Numbered from the stretch's first letter, positions 35,281 through 44,091 are shown. The stretch is DNA of 64,000 bases from Flavobacterium silvisoli (GCF_004329815.1 NZ_SJPE01000001.1:425733-489732), one strand, 5' to 3'. Notes: generated from the letters alone by a model not told the origin. Program-made: numbers and translations.

Positions 35281-37200
35281 ATGAGAAAAAATTACGTTTT
35301 ATTGTTTTGTCTTTGCGTTTATGTGGCTTTTGCCCAAAAAAGAGAAATCACTTCACACTCCATTGCGGAAGCTGAAATGAAATCGGCGTCCAAAACAATG
35401 AATCTTCAAATCAATGCCAATACTCAGAACTATGATATTACCTATCATAAATTGGAGTTTACCATTAATCCGAATGCAAAATTCATCACCGGTAAAGTGA
35501 CAACTACTTACACCGCACTGTCAAATATGAATACCATCACGTTTGATTTTGCCAATGAACTCACTGCGAGTTCGGTTAAAATGGGAACAACCAGTTTGAC
35601 GTATGTTGAAAACACCAACAATGAGTTGGTGATAACCCTTCCTGCTACTCAAACGGCCGGAACTTCGGCAACAGTTGAAATCAGTTATTCTGGCGTTCCT
35701 CCTAACAATGGATTCTTTTCTTTTGTGCAAAGCCAACACAACGGAACCCCAATCATTTGGACGCTTTCAGAACCTTTCGGAGCCCGCGATTGGTGGCCTT
35801 GTAAACAGGATTTGAACGACAAGATTGACAGCATCGATGTGTACATCACGGCACCGTCACAGTATACCAGTGTTTCTAACGGAATACAAACCACACCCCC
35901 TGTGGTTTCGGGAGGGAATAAGACCACGCACTTTCACCATGGCTATCCTATACCGGCTTATTTGATTGCTATTGCTTGTACAAATTACAGTGTTTATACC
36001 CAAACGGGAGGTACGGCACCCAATCAGTACCCAATCATCAATTACATTTATCCCGAAAACTTAGCCACAGTACAACCTCAATTGGATGAAACGCCGGCGA
36101 TTCTGGATTTGTACGAGAGTTTGTTTGAAATTTATCCGTTTCACAACGAGAAATACGGACATGCTCAGTTTGGCTGGGGTGGCGGTATGGAGCATACCAC
36201 AGTTTCGTTTATGGTCAATTTCAGCCGTCAATTGATTGCTCATGAATTGGCGCATCAGTGGTTTGGCGATAAAGTTACTTGTGGTTCTTGGAAAGATGTC
36301 TGGCTCAATGAAGGATTCGCCACCTACTTGGCGGCATTGGTGATCGAAAATTTTGACGGATTGGATTCTTTTATTTTCGAGAAAGGAAACATGATTGATA
36401 ATATTACTTCTACTACGGGCGGAGCTGTTTATCTGACCGATACTCAGGCTACGAATGTCAATCGGATTTTCAGCGACCAGTTTAGTTATGACAAAGGCGC
36501 TATGGTCTTGGAAATGCTGCGTTTCAAATTGGGAGATGCCCTATTTTTTCAGGGAGTTAAGAATTATTTAGCCGATCCGAATCTGGCATATAAATATGCC
36601 GTGACTACCGATTTAAAAGGACATTTGGAGGCGGTATACGGGCAAAGCTTAACCGAATTTTTCAACGACTGGATTTACAATCAAGGCTATCCTACGTATA
36701 CCATTACTGCTCAAAATTGGGGTGCAGGTCAGGCTAAGTTTGTAGTCAACCAAACCCAGTCACATCCTTCGGTAACCTATTTTGAAATGCCGGTTCCGGT
36801 AAGAGTATACGGCGCCAACGGAGAGATGGCAGATTTGGTGTTAAACAATACGGTTAACGGGCAGGAATTCATCATGAACGTTCCTTTTACCATCACAGGT
36901 GTCGAGTTTGACCCCGAAAAGCATTTGATTTCACGCAATTCTACTATGACTTTGGGCAATCAGAGTTTTGAAATGGACAAGGCTGTAGCGGTATATCCCA
37001 ACCCTAGTGCCGAATTTTTACACATTCAAATGCCGGCCAATCTCGGTTTGCAAAAAGCGATTATCTACAACAGTTTGGGACAAAAAGTATTGGAAAGTAC
37101 CACCTTGGATTTTTCAGTAAACTCGTTGTCATCGGGGGTTCATTACATTGACATTCAAACAGCTGAAGGTATCTATCATAAAAAATTCATAAAAAAGTAA
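35281..37200 (+). CDS. T9SS-secreted M1 family metallopeptidase (aminopeptidase)
   Basis: A 639-residue zinc aminopeptidase. A signal peptide ends ...CVYVAFAQ. The GxMEN-like motif is GGMEHTT (301-307). The zinc site is HELAH (His321, Glu322, His325) with Glu344 in WLNEGFATY. The expected C-terminal helical domain is short, and instead the last ~75 residues form a T9SS type A sorting domain (VAVYPNPSAEFLHIQM ... LSSGVHYIDIQ). It probably acts outside the cell in peptide use. It is divergent from serS. Confidence 0.93.
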   Translation: MRKNYVLLFCLCVYVAFAQKREITSHSIAEAEMKSASKTMNLQINANTQNYDITYHKLEFTINPNAKFITGKVTTTYTALSNMNTITFDFANELTASSVKMGTTSLTYVENTNNELVITLPATQTAGTSATVEISYSGVPPNNGFFSFVQSQHNGTPIIWTLSEPFGARDWWPCKQDLNDKIDSIDVYITAPSQYTSVSNGIQTTPPVVSGGNKTTHFHHGYPIPAYLIAIACTNYSVYTQTGGTAPNQYPIINYIYPENLATVQPQLDETPAILDLYESLFEIYPFHNEKYGHAQFGWGGGMEHTTVSFMVNFSRQLIAHELAHQWFGDKVTCGSWKDVWLNEGFATYLAALVIENFDGLDSFIFEKGNMIDNITSTTGGAVYLTDTQATNVNRIFSDQFSYDKGAMVLEMLRFKLGDALFFQGVKNYLADPNLAYKYAVTTDLKGHLEAVYGQSLTEFFNDWIYNQGYPTYTITAQNWGAGQAKFVVNQTQSHPSVTYFEMPVPVRVYGANGEMADLVLNNTVNGQEFIMNVPFTITGVEFDPEKHLISRNSTMTLGNQSFEMDKAVAVYPNPSAEFLHIQMPANLGLQKAIIYNSLGQKVLESTTLDFSVNSLSSGVHYIDIQTAEGIYHKKFIKK

Positions 37201-37224
37201 TCTTCGCTCAATATACTATGCAGG

Positions 37225-37243
37225 AGTAAGGTGAAAACCTTAC
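37225..37243 (+). terminator. hairpin after M1 peptidase, overlapping a -7-like element
   Basis: AGTAAGG and CCTTACT pair around TGAAA, followed by TTTG. The same stretch contains TACTTTTG (37241-37248), an exact TAnnTTTG match 31 bp before rseP. Terminator, promoter or both. Confidence 0.4.
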
Positions 37244-37278
37244 TTTTGTGCGTTTAAAAGAAACTGACAAAATAAGAA

Positions 37279-38622
37279 ATGGAAATTGCAATCAAATTAT
37301 CTCAATTTTTACTGAGTTTATCAATACTAATCATACTGCACGAACTGGGGCATTTTATTCCGGCTAAATTATTTAAAACAAGAGTAGAAAAGTTCTATTT
37401 GTTCTTTGACGTAAAATATTCGTTACTCAAAAAGAAAATCGGGGAAACCGAATACGGAATCGGGTGGCTGCCTTTGGGAGGCTATGTTAAGATTTCGGGT
37501 ATGATAGATGAAAGTATGGATACAGAGCAAATGGCTCAGGAACCCCAGCCATGGGAATTCCGTTCTAAGCCGGCTTGGCAACGTTTGATTATCATGCTGG
37601 GTGGGGTAACGGTAAATTTCATTTTGGCTTTCATCATTTACATCGGAATGACCTTCTTTTATGGGGAACAGTACATTGCTAACAGCGAAGTAAAAGACGG
37701 AGTGTGGATTCAAAACCCTACCATGCAGCAGATAGGGTTCAAGACCGGTGATAAGTTTGTAAGCATAGACGGAAAACCAATTGACAAATTCGACCAAACG
37801 ATATCAGAAAAAATATTGATGTCGAAAAAAGTAGTGGTTGACCGAGGCGGGGTTGAACAGGAAATTAAGATGCCAATCAACTTTATCGACAAATTATTAT
37901 CCGGACCTAAAATGCCTTTGGCCGAATTGCGTATGCCGTTTACCATCGGGGCTGTTCCTTCTGATTCTCCCAATCAGCATCTGAAGCCTAAAGATATTTT
38001 ATTGTCGCTCAACGGTCAAAAAACCAAATACCTTGATGAGGTAAAGCCTATACTCGAAAACAATAAAGGTAAAGAATTGCCCGCTGTAGTACTCAGAGAC
38101 GAACAAGAAGTTCCTCTGACGGTTAAGGTGACCAACGAAGGGAAATTGGGCGTACAACTGGGCGGTATCAGTATAGCATCTCTCGAAAAATTGGGATACT
38201 ACAAAGTGAGCAGTCAAAAATTTGGGTTCTTCGAATCAATTCCTGTCGGAATTGAAAAGGGATGTACCCAATTGGGCAATTACGGCAAACAGCTTAAAGC
38301 GATCTTCAATCCGAGTACTGGAGCCTATAAAGGAGTGGGAGGGTTTGCCGCCATCTTCAATATTTTCCCGAACACTTGGAGCTGGGAAGCGTTTTGGGGT
38401 ATTACCGCTTTGCTGTCTATCATGCTTGGCGTGATGAATTTATTGCCGATTCCGGCTCTTGACGGCGGACATGTAATGTTTTTATTATACGAAATCATTT
38501 CGGGCCGAAAACCCAGCGATAAGTTCTTGGAGAAGGCGCAACTGGTTGGTTTTGTATTACTTATTTCCTTGTTGCTTTTTGCTAACGGGAACGATATTTA
38601 CAAGGCAATTTTTCACAAGTAA
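37279..38622 (+). CDS. rseP: site-2 intramembrane zinc metalloprotease RseP
   Basis: A 447-residue membrane protease. The HExxH zinc motif is HELGH (His21-His25) in the first membrane helix. Two PDZ-like segments fill the middle, with GFKTGDKFVSIDGKPI in the first. The third zinc ligand is in NLLPIPALDGGH near the end. It cleaves membrane-bound anti-sigma factors and signal peptides; the target here is unknown. It stands in its own unit before tRNA-Asn. Confidence 0.95.
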   Translation: MEIAIKLSQFLLSLSILIILHELGHFIPAKLFKTRVEKFYLFFDVKYSLLKKKIGETEYGIGWLPLGGYVKISGMIDESMDTEQMAQEPQPWEFRSKPAWQRLIIMLGGVTVNFILAFIIYIGMTFFYGEQYIANSEVKDGVWIQNPTMQQIGFKTGDKFVSIDGKPIDKFDQTISEKILMSKKVVVDRGGVEQEIKMPINFIDKLLSGPKMPLAELRMPFTIGAVPSDSPNQHLKPKDILLSLNGQKTKYLDEVKPILENNKGKELPAVVLRDEQEVPLTVKVTNEGKLGVQLGGISIASLEKLGYYKVSSQKFGFFESIPVGIEKGCTQLGNYGKQLKAIFNPSTGAYKGVGGFAAIFNIFPNTWSWEAFWGITALLSIMLGVMNLLPIPALDGGHVMFLLYEIISGRKPSDKFLEKAQLVGFVLLISLLLFANGNDIYKAIFHK

Positions 38623-38650
38623 TATTTTTTGAAATTTTATTCAATTTTAT

Positions 38651-38680
38651 TTGCAAAAAATAAAATTCGTTCTATCTTTG
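38651..38680 (+). promoter_or_regulatory. promoter of tRNA-Asn
   Basis: TTG (38651-38653), 19 bp, TATCTTTG (38673-38680), with the mature tRNA 26 bp further on. A near-perfect flavobacterial promoter. AATTTTATTTGC and its complement straddle the -33 region. Confidence 0.75.
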
Positions 38681-38705
38681 CAACCGCTTAAAAGATACAA
38701 CATCT

Positions 38706-38779
38706 TCCTCCTTAGCTCAGTTGGTTAGAGCATCTGACTGTTAATCAGAGGGTCCTTGGTTCGAGCCCAAGAGGGGGAG
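38706..38779 (+). tRNA. tRNA-Asn (anticodon GTT)
   Basis: The acceptor stem TCCTCCT pairs with AGGGGGA (one G-U). The D-arm is GCTCAGTTGGTTAGAGC, the anticodon stem-loop TCTGACTGTTAATCAGA gives GUU, and the T-arm CTTGGTTCGAGCCCAAG is perfect. CCA is not encoded. It marks the left edge of an accessory-looking region. Confidence 0.95.
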
Positions 38780-38786
38780 CAAAATG

Positions 38787-38817
38787 AAAGCCTGATACGA
38801 AAGTATCGGGCTTTTTT
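38787..38817 (+). terminator. terminator after tRNA-Asn
   Basis: AAAGCCTGATAC and GTATCGGGCTTT pair around a GAAA tetraloop, followed by T's. Near-identical stems recur at 39831-39860 and, as a right arm only, at 38949-38965. Confidence 0.85.
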
Positions 38818-38819
38818 AT

Positions 38820-39031
38820 TTTGCAACCAACTCTGAGCGAGTGAGCCCAAGAGGGATTTGAAATTAAAAGGAGGAAGCCCGGTGGGCTTCAGGTACACGA
38901 ACTTCAGTTCGTCTCATACGTCCTTAGTCTATGGGCATGCTGTTTATAAAGTATCGGGCTTTTTTGTTTACATCTCTTGTAACAATACCATTTAAAAAGT
39001 CTGATTTAGTCCGTCCCGTATGGTAGAACAG
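38820..39031. other. gene-free stretch with decayed tRNA-terminator copy and small hairpins
   Basis: GAGCCCAAGAGGG (38843-38855) repeats the tRNA-Asn 3' end (38763-38775) exactly. Further on come the hairpins GAAGCCC/GGGCTTC (38874-38890) and CGAACT/AGTTCG (38898-38911), then the right arm of the tRNA terminator (38949-38965). The order suggests a worn duplicate of the tRNA 3' end plus terminator. I find no reading frame of note. Confidence 0.4.
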
Positions 39032-39061
39032 TTGGTTTGTATTACTATTTGGTTATTTTTG
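39032..39061 (+). promoter_or_regulatory. promoter of the 39.1 kb lipoprotein gene
   Basis: TTG (39032-39034), 19 bp, TATTTTTG (39054-39061), 23 bp before the ATG. Matches the consensus. Confidence 0.6.
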
Positions 39062-39084
39062 TTTAAACATTCAAAACCAATCTT

Positions 39085-39804
39085 ATGAAAAGACTAGTGC
39101 TGCTGTGCATGTTCTTTGTACTATTTCAATCTTGTTCATCCGATGATGGCTCAACAGCGCCCGATGCTATATTGGTTAAGAAAATTGTAGATACGAATCC
39201 TGCAGGGACCTTTACCTATAACTACACCTACAATGGTAATAAAATGGCTGAGTCTGTTCTTTCCACTACTAATTATATCAGGAGGGCGGTATATACCTAC
39301 ACAGGAGATTTAATTACCAAAGTGGAATTTTTTGATATTTCCAATACGCTGACAGAAAGAGATATTTATACTTTCAATACCTATAATCGTTTGGCAACAT
39401 CTGTGAAATTGGACTATTATAACGAAACCGGAACAAAGGAAATCTACACCTACAATTCTGATGGGACTATTTCTACCATAAAGTATAGTGGTGATTTAAG
39501 CACTCAGGACAATGTTATGTCTCATAATACCATAACGATGAACAATGGGGAAATAAGCAGTCGTATTGAAGATACGGGTGCTGTTATAAAAGTATCTTCA
39601 TATATCTACGATACTAAAAATAATCCATTCAAAAATGTAATTGGTTTTGATCAAAATAAGCATAACATATTGCAGTCTACTTACTCCGAAAACGGAGGGA
39701 CAGTTTATACAACAAATCAACAGTATACTTATAATTCTAATGATTTTCCGGTAACACATACAGCGGGAAGTAGTACAGACAGTGTCTTGCACTATTATTA
39801 CTAG
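39085..39804 (+). CDS. lipoprotein with YD-like repeats
   Basis: A 239-residue lipoprotein. The signal ends LFQSCSSDDGS (lipobox Cys near 17). The body has repeated Y-T-Y/N-G-like units (YNYTYNGNKM, YTYTGDLITKVEF, YTYNSDGTISTIKYSG, YTYNSNDFPV), the loose beta pattern of YD/RHS-type or DUF4595-like proteins. It is probably anchored in the outer membrane. Function is unknown. It is AT-rich, like other accessory genes nearby, and ends at a terminator. Confidence 0.75.
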   Translation: MKRLVLLCMFFVLFQSCSSDDGSTAPDAILVKKIVDTNPAGTFTYNYTYNGNKMAESVLSTTNYIRRAVYTYTGDLITKVEFFDISNTLTERDIYTFNTYNRLATSVKLDYYNETGTKEIYTYNSDGTISTIKYSGDLSTQDNVMSHNTITMNNGEISSRIEDTGAVIKVSSYIYDTKNNPFKNVIGFDQNKHNILQSTYSENGGTVYTTNQQYTYNSNDFPVTHTAGSSTDSVLHYYY

Positions 39805-39830
39805 TATGTCATCGTAGAAATTAAGATGTA

Positions 39831-39860
39831 AAGCCCAATACGAAAGTATCGGGCTTTTTT
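39831..39860 (+). terminator. terminator after the lipoprotein gene
   Basis: AAGCCCAATAC and GTATCGGGCTT pair around GAAA with one mismatch, then T's. Related to the tRNA-Asn terminator. Confidence 0.85.
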
Positions 39861-40054
39861 GTTGCTAAACACTCCATCTAAGAGTATTTTAATTTGTGTC
39901 ACAAACGCTTGAGAACTGCCAAAACAAAGGTGAAATCAACGGTTCTGTTTTTTTAAATCAGTAGTTCAGAACTTGTCACCATCATCACAGTTCATGTCTT
40001 AAATATAAAAATGAGAATTTCTCTCTTTGTATATGAACTTTAAAAATCCACATC

Positions 40055-40204
40055 ATGAATAAAAAACAATACATCAAAATCCCATTACCAAGATGGTGGC
40101 AAACAGCAATTATATTCGCTGTAATAATTTTGGCATTTAGGGTGGATGCTACTGCTGCATGGGAGTTTCTGAAAATTTGTTTAAAAACTCGCCTTGAAAA
40201 ATAA
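40055..40204 (+). CDS. small single-pass membrane protein, 49 residues
   Basis: Starts MNKKQYIKIPLPRWWQ, then a hydrophobic segment TAIIFAVIILAF (about residues 17-28), then a short tail ending LKTRLEK. The basic, Trp-rich N-terminus followed by one helix is credible for a small inner-membrane protein, and the Lys-rich start resembles real flavobacterial N-termini. I do not recognise the family and see no clear promoter. It lies in the gene-poor stretch after the lipoprotein. Confidence 0.45.
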   Translation: MNKKQYIKIPLPRWWQTAIIFAVIILAFRVDATAAWEFLKICLKTRLEK

Positions 40205-40547
40205 TTATTGTTGTGTGATTTTCAAAACCTATCTCATCAATAACGTCTTTTCCATTATGGTAAGTTGCTTTGGAAAAATGTGACTGTCATGGTTAATTAC
40301 TCTCAAAGGGACACGTCCTCTCTTAGTATTGACCTAAATCAGTACACTTTTTCTTGACGATTTACATCTCGTCAATAAGTCCAAAGGTAATTAATCAGAT
40401 AGACATTTCCAATTTACCAGCGGGCTACTATATTGCCAAAATAGATAATGAAAATTCAAGTATTCAGGTAAAACTAGTAAAAAAGTAATAAGTTTAATTG
40501 TCGGATATATTTGGTAAATTTGACATCAAACAGAATCATAGCCCTTT
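40205..40547 (+). pseudogene. gene-poor stretch holding a decayed T9SS sorting tail
   Basis: Codons 40378-40488 read SPKVINQIDISNLPAGYYIA, then KIDNENSSIQVKLVKK and stop. That is the end of a T9SS type A sorting domain (NLPAGYYIAKI ... KLVKK). No intact gene precedes it; upstream DNA has stops in all + frames. It is the remnant of a lost secreted protein. The first part (40205-40377) shows nothing else. Confidence 0.65.
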
Positions 40548-42059
40548 ATGAAAAAATTGCAATTTATATTAATTTTAACGCTTTTGACATCAGCTGTTAA
40601 AGTATTTAGCCAGCCAGGTGTAATCGATTCTAGTTATGCCACTAATGGCAGTGTTCTTACTACGTATAATCCAGGGCTATTTATTCCTGTTTCATCTGTT
40701 ATACAACAAAATGGATATGTAGTTATGATGGGCGGCTATGGGGTACCAGCTTCAGGAGTTGCCCAAATAGGATTGAGTAGACATAAAGACGATGGGACAA
40801 TAGATACCAGTTTTGGTACTAATGGATTTATAAGTATTAATGTTAATAATAAGACTTACGGACACTCGCTTATTTTGCAGCAAGATGGGAAAATAGTAAT
40901 AGCAGGCTACATCGAGAATTCACCTACCAGTATAAGTTTATTGGTAGTTAGATTAACAACGGATGGGAATCTTGATCCTATGTTTGGAAATAATGGAATA
41001 GCAATATTTAACAACAACATGAATGCATTCTCTGTAAAAGTACAATTAGATGATAAAATTGTTGTTGGAGGAAATTGTGGCAATGAGTTTGCTATAGCCA
41101 GATTAAATACTGATGGAAGTCTTGACATGGATTTTGGTTTTAATGGTTTAGCTACAACAACGATTACCACAAGCGCGAATCAAAGTCAAATTAATGCTGT
41201 AAGCATTCAAAATGATGGTAAAATAGTTGCCGCTGGTCAAGCGAATATAAACTCAATAAATATTTGTTTTTGTTTAGTTCGTTACGATAGCAATGGCAAC
41301 ATAGATACCGATTTTGGAATAAACGGTAAAGTCTTAACTAATCTAAACCCTTATAGTGTTGAGATAATATCAGGAATGGTAATTCAGCAGGATGGTAAAA
41401 TTGTTGTTACTGGACATGCTGATCAATCAACAGTTATTGCCCGGTACGATAATACGGGTGTTTTAGATACTTTATTTGGAACAGACGGAATTTCTACAAT
41501 TACATATGGCAATTCATCACTTTCTTTATCATTACTCATCCAGCCCGATAATAAAATTGTAATTGTTGGTAACTCTCCTCTTCCAAATGATAAATTCCTT
41601 ATTGCAAGATATACTGATAGTGGAATATTGGATGTAACTTTTAATACTAGTGGTTATAATTTGGGAAGTTTTGGTAATAATAACAATCGTTTTAATTCTA
41701 TTTTATTGCAGTCTGATGGTAAATTATTAGCGACTGGATTTACTCAGATTGGCAATGATGTTTATACTGTAATAGCAAGATTTAACTCTGGTTTAGATTT
41801 AAATAATGATGAGTTTGTTGTCAATAAAAATATTAGAGTATATCCAAATCCAACCAAGGGAATCATTTCTTTTAATAACTCTAAATTTGGTTATGAAAGC
41901 GTAACTGTCTTTAATTACTTAGGACAGCAAGTTCTTATTCCGATTGTCTGTTTTCAGAGTGAAAACACGATCGATTTAAGTAATCTTTCAAATGGAATTT
42001 ATTTTTTGCAGTTTACAAGAGATAAAGAAATGACAATTAAAAAAATAATAAAAGATTAA
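40548..42059 (+). CDS. delta-60 repeat protein with T9SS sorting domain
   Basis: A 503-residue secreted protein. The signal peptide is MKKLQFILILTLLTSAVKVF with cleavage after SQ. About seven ~55-residue delta-60 repeats follow, each like HKDDGTIDTSFGTNGFI ... QQDGKIVIAG, forming a probable beta-propeller. The tail is a T9SS type A sorting domain (IRVYPNPTKGIISF ... SNGIYFLQF). Codon use is markedly AT-rich compared with the hem or nuo genes, suggesting transfer or relaxed selection. Two TAnnTTTG matches (40506-40513, 40515-40522) lie upstream. Function is unknown; probably cell-surface. Confidence 0.85.
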   Translation: MKKLQFILILTLLTSAVKVFSQPGVIDSSYATNGSVLTTYNPGLFIPVSSVIQQNGYVVMMGGYGVPASGVAQIGLSRHKDDGTIDTSFGTNGFISINVNNKTYGHSLILQQDGKIVIAGYIENSPTSISLLVVRLTTDGNLDPMFGNNGIAIFNNNMNAFSVKVQLDDKIVVGGNCGNEFAIARLNTDGSLDMDFGFNGLATTTITTSANQSQINAVSIQNDGKIVAAGQANINSINICFCLVRYDSNGNIDTDFGINGKVLTNLNPYSVEIISGMVIQQDGKIVVTGHADQSTVIARYDNTGVLDTLFGTDGISTITYGNSSLSLSLLIQPDNKIVIVGNSPLPNDKFLIARYTDSGILDVTFNTSGYNLGSFGNNNNRFNSILLQSDGKLLATGFTQIGNDVYTVIARFNSGLDLNNDEFVVNKNIRVYPNPTKGIISFNNSKFGYESVTVFNYLGQQVLIPIVCFQSENTIDLSNLSNGIYFLQFTRDKEMTIKKIIKD

Positions 42060-42082
42060 ACATAGTAGTAATAAAAATCATT

Positions 42083-42114
42083 AAAAGGCGAGCTAAAACG
42101 GTTCGTCTTTTTTT
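42083..42114 (+). terminator. terminator after the delta-60 gene
   Basis: AAAAGGCGAGC and GTTCGTCTTTT pair, allowing G-U, followed by T's. Confidence 0.65.
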
Positions 42115-42400
42115 ATGCTTGATATGAACTCAAATGTTTTAGAATAAGCGATTTGAGGGTTTGTTAATCAAATTCAAAAAAATCAGAAACTTGTCTTGTC
42201 CTAAAATAGCTATACATTAAAAGTATATTTGTATAGCTATAATAGGATTTATTTAATAACCTGTATAGTTATTTTAGGACGGGTCACTTCGTCTATTATC
42301 TATCCGTCTATTCAATAGTTACTGTATAGCTAAAGCATCCCAAAGGCATAGATAATGTATGAGGAGTGTATGAAAACAATTATGTAAAACAGTATGTGGG
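42115..42400. other. gene-free AT-rich stretch with MITE-like inverted repeat
   Basis: Apart from the inverted repeat at 42198-42280 and a palindrome TATAGCTATA (42232-42241), there is no reading frame of note. GTATAGCTA recurs near 42331. The stretch separates the delta-60 gene from umuD. Confidence 0.5.
42198..42280. mobile_element. MITE-like 83-bp inverted-repeat element
   Basis: GTCCTAAAATAGCTATAC (42198-42215) and GTATAGTTATTTTAGGAC (42263-42280) are complementary at 17 of 18 positions, around 47 AT-rich bases. The ends look like transposon termini, but there is no transposase and no clear target-site duplication. It may be a small non-autonomous element or insertion-sequence scar. Confidence 0.45.
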
Positions 42401-42835
42401 CTACACACTTTTTATCACATAAGTAACAATTCCCCAAATGATGAGTTTATGGTTTTCCTCTACTTTTATCGGTTGGAAGGAGGGATTTTCGGGCAGAAGG
42501 TACAGGCCGTCTTCTTTTATGGCAAGTCGTTTTACCGTAAACTCACCGTCAATGCAGCACACGGCTATTCTGCCGTCGGCGGGTTCAAGGCTGCGGTCTA
42601 TGATCATAATGTCGCCATCATCAATTCCGGCACCGCTCATAGAGGTTCCGTCGGCTTTGGCATAAAAAGTAGCTTCGGTGTTTTTAACCAGTACCCGGTC
42701 GAGACTGATTTTGGTTTCGTCAAAATCGGCTGCGGGCGAAGGGAAACCCGCTTTGATACCACTATCAAAATAGGGAAGCTCCTGAGGGTTTTCACTATCG
42801 GGGATAAAGAAAGTGAGTTTTTTTTTCAGCGACAT
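42401..42835 (-). CDS. umuD: UmuD-like S24 peptidase, polymerase V autoproteolytic subunit
   Basis: A 144-residue LexA/UmuD-type protein without a DNA-binding domain. The self-cleavage site is the Ala-Gly in IKAGFPSPA (about 29-30). The catalytic Ser lies in DGTSMSGAGIDDGD and the general-base Lys in FTVKRLAI. After RecA-stimulated cleavage it forms polymerase V with UmuC. It overlaps the end of umuC by 10 bp, so it is the second gene, opposite to the E. coli order. Confidence 0.92.
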   Translation of the reverse strand: MSLKKKLTFFIPDSENPQELPYFDSGIKAGFPSPAADFDETKISLDRVLVKNTEATFYAKADGTSMSGAGIDDGDIMIIDRSLEPADGRIAVCCIDGEFTVKRLAIKEDGLYLLPENPSFQPIKVEENHKLIIWGIVTYVIKSV

Positions 42836-44091
42836 GGAATCTGTAGTATTTCTTTAAAATCAGTGGTGTATTTTTTAGACAAATGTTCCTGTTTCATTTT
42901 CCAGGTGCGTTGCAAGTCCTGGCAACCCAAGCGTATTTTGCGCTCTCCGGTTTTCTTTTGATAGGCATCCATAACCTGCATCAGTTTCAGATGCTTGGGG
43001 TTTTCTTCTTCAAACAGCTGGAACTGCTTTTGGTTTTCAGGGATGATACCGGTTACGATTACCCCGGCTTTTTTATAAATTTCGCCTTCTTCAAAGATAG
43101 ATTTGAGCATTTTTAATGCTGCATTACTGATGGTAATAGAAGAATTACTGGCAAAGGGCAGGGTTTCCATAGAATAAAAGTTATATCGCGCTCTTTCGGT
43201 TTTATATTTGTCTTTGCGCAAATACAGAATGACGCTTTGGCAGCAGGATTTTTGTTTGCGAAGCTTTTCGGCACAAACGGTCGCAAAAGTAGAAACACGC
43301 TCTTTCATCTCGTCGAGGGAGGTGATGTTGCCGGCAAAACTGCGGGTAATGGCTATGCTCTTTTTATCTTTAGGAACTTCCATCTCCAAAACCGATTTCC
43401 CCTCGAGTTCGTATTTCAGCCGAAGTCCGGTAACACCCATAGTGGTTTTGATGAAGGCTTCGTGTTGCGGTAAAGTAAAATCGTAGGCCGTGGCAATGTT
43501 TTTGGCTTTCATTTTTTGGCTCAGGCGAAAACCAATGCCCCACACATCTTCAATTTTCGTCCATTTCAGGGCTTTTAAGCGCTTTTCTTCAGTATCAATA
43601 ACGTAGACACCTTTTGTTCTTTCGGGGTACTTACGAGCAATCTTATTGGCTACTTTCGACAAGGCTTTGGTGGGAGCAAAACCTACCGAAACCGGAATGC
43701 TCAGCCATTTCAGGATACGGGTTTTGATTTGCAGTCCATAATCGTGAAAATCGGTTACCGGTACTCCGTCAAAATTCATAAAGGCCTCGTCAATGCTGTA
43801 GGGTTCAACATGCGGTGTAAATCCTTCTAAGATTTTCATCACACGGCTGCTCAAATCGCCATACAAAGGATAGTTGGAAGAAAATACGTGTATGTTTTTA
43901 TCTTTTAGTTCCTGACGCACCTTGAACTCGGGTGCTCCCATAGGTATGCCGAGCGCTTTGGCTTCATCGCTGCGCGAAATAATGCAGCCGTCGTTATTGG
44001 ATAAAATAACAATGGGTTTACCCATGAGTTTGGGTTGGAACACGCGTTCGCAGGAGGCGTAAAAGTTATTGCAATCGACTAAAGCATACAT
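42826..44091 (-). CDS. umuC: Y-family DNA polymerase subunit UmuC
   Basis: An error-prone translesion polymerase of 421 residues. Catalytic motifs are YALVDCNNFYASCERVFQ (Asp near 6) and YSIDEAFMNF (Asp-Glu). The helix-hairpin-helix region is KWTKIEDVWGIGFRLSQKMK, and the little finger and a UmuC-specific C-terminus follow. I start at MYALVDCNN (44091); eight upstream codons are discounted. It is the first gene of a umuC-umuD pair. No LexA box could be identified by eye. Confidence 0.94.
   Translation of the reverse strand: MYALVDCNNFYASCERVFQPKLMGKPIVILSNNDGCIISRSDEAKALGIPMGAPEFKVRQELKDKNIHVFSSNYPLYGDLSSRVMKILEGFTPHVEPYSIDEAFMNFDGVPVTDFHDYGLQIKTRILKWLSIPVSVGFAPTKALSKVANKIARKYPERTKGVYVIDTEEKRLKALKWTKIEDVWGIGFRLSQKMKAKNIATAYDFTLPQHEAFIKTTMGVTGLRLKYELEGKSVLEMEVPKDKKSIAITRSFAGNITSLDEMKERVSTFATVCAEKLRKQKSCCQSVILYLRKDKYKTERARYNFYSMETLPFASNSSITISNAALKMLKSIFEEGEIYKKAGVIVTGIIPENQKQFQLFEEENPKHLKLMQVMDAYQKKTGERKIRLGCQDLQRTWKMKQEHLSKKYTTDFKEILQIPCR

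Noticed and set aside
38820..38965. Riboswitch or attenuator
   Set aside because: Hairpins exist, but there is no gene directly downstream that they would control (the next start is 120 bp further, with its own promoter), and no known motif is recognised.
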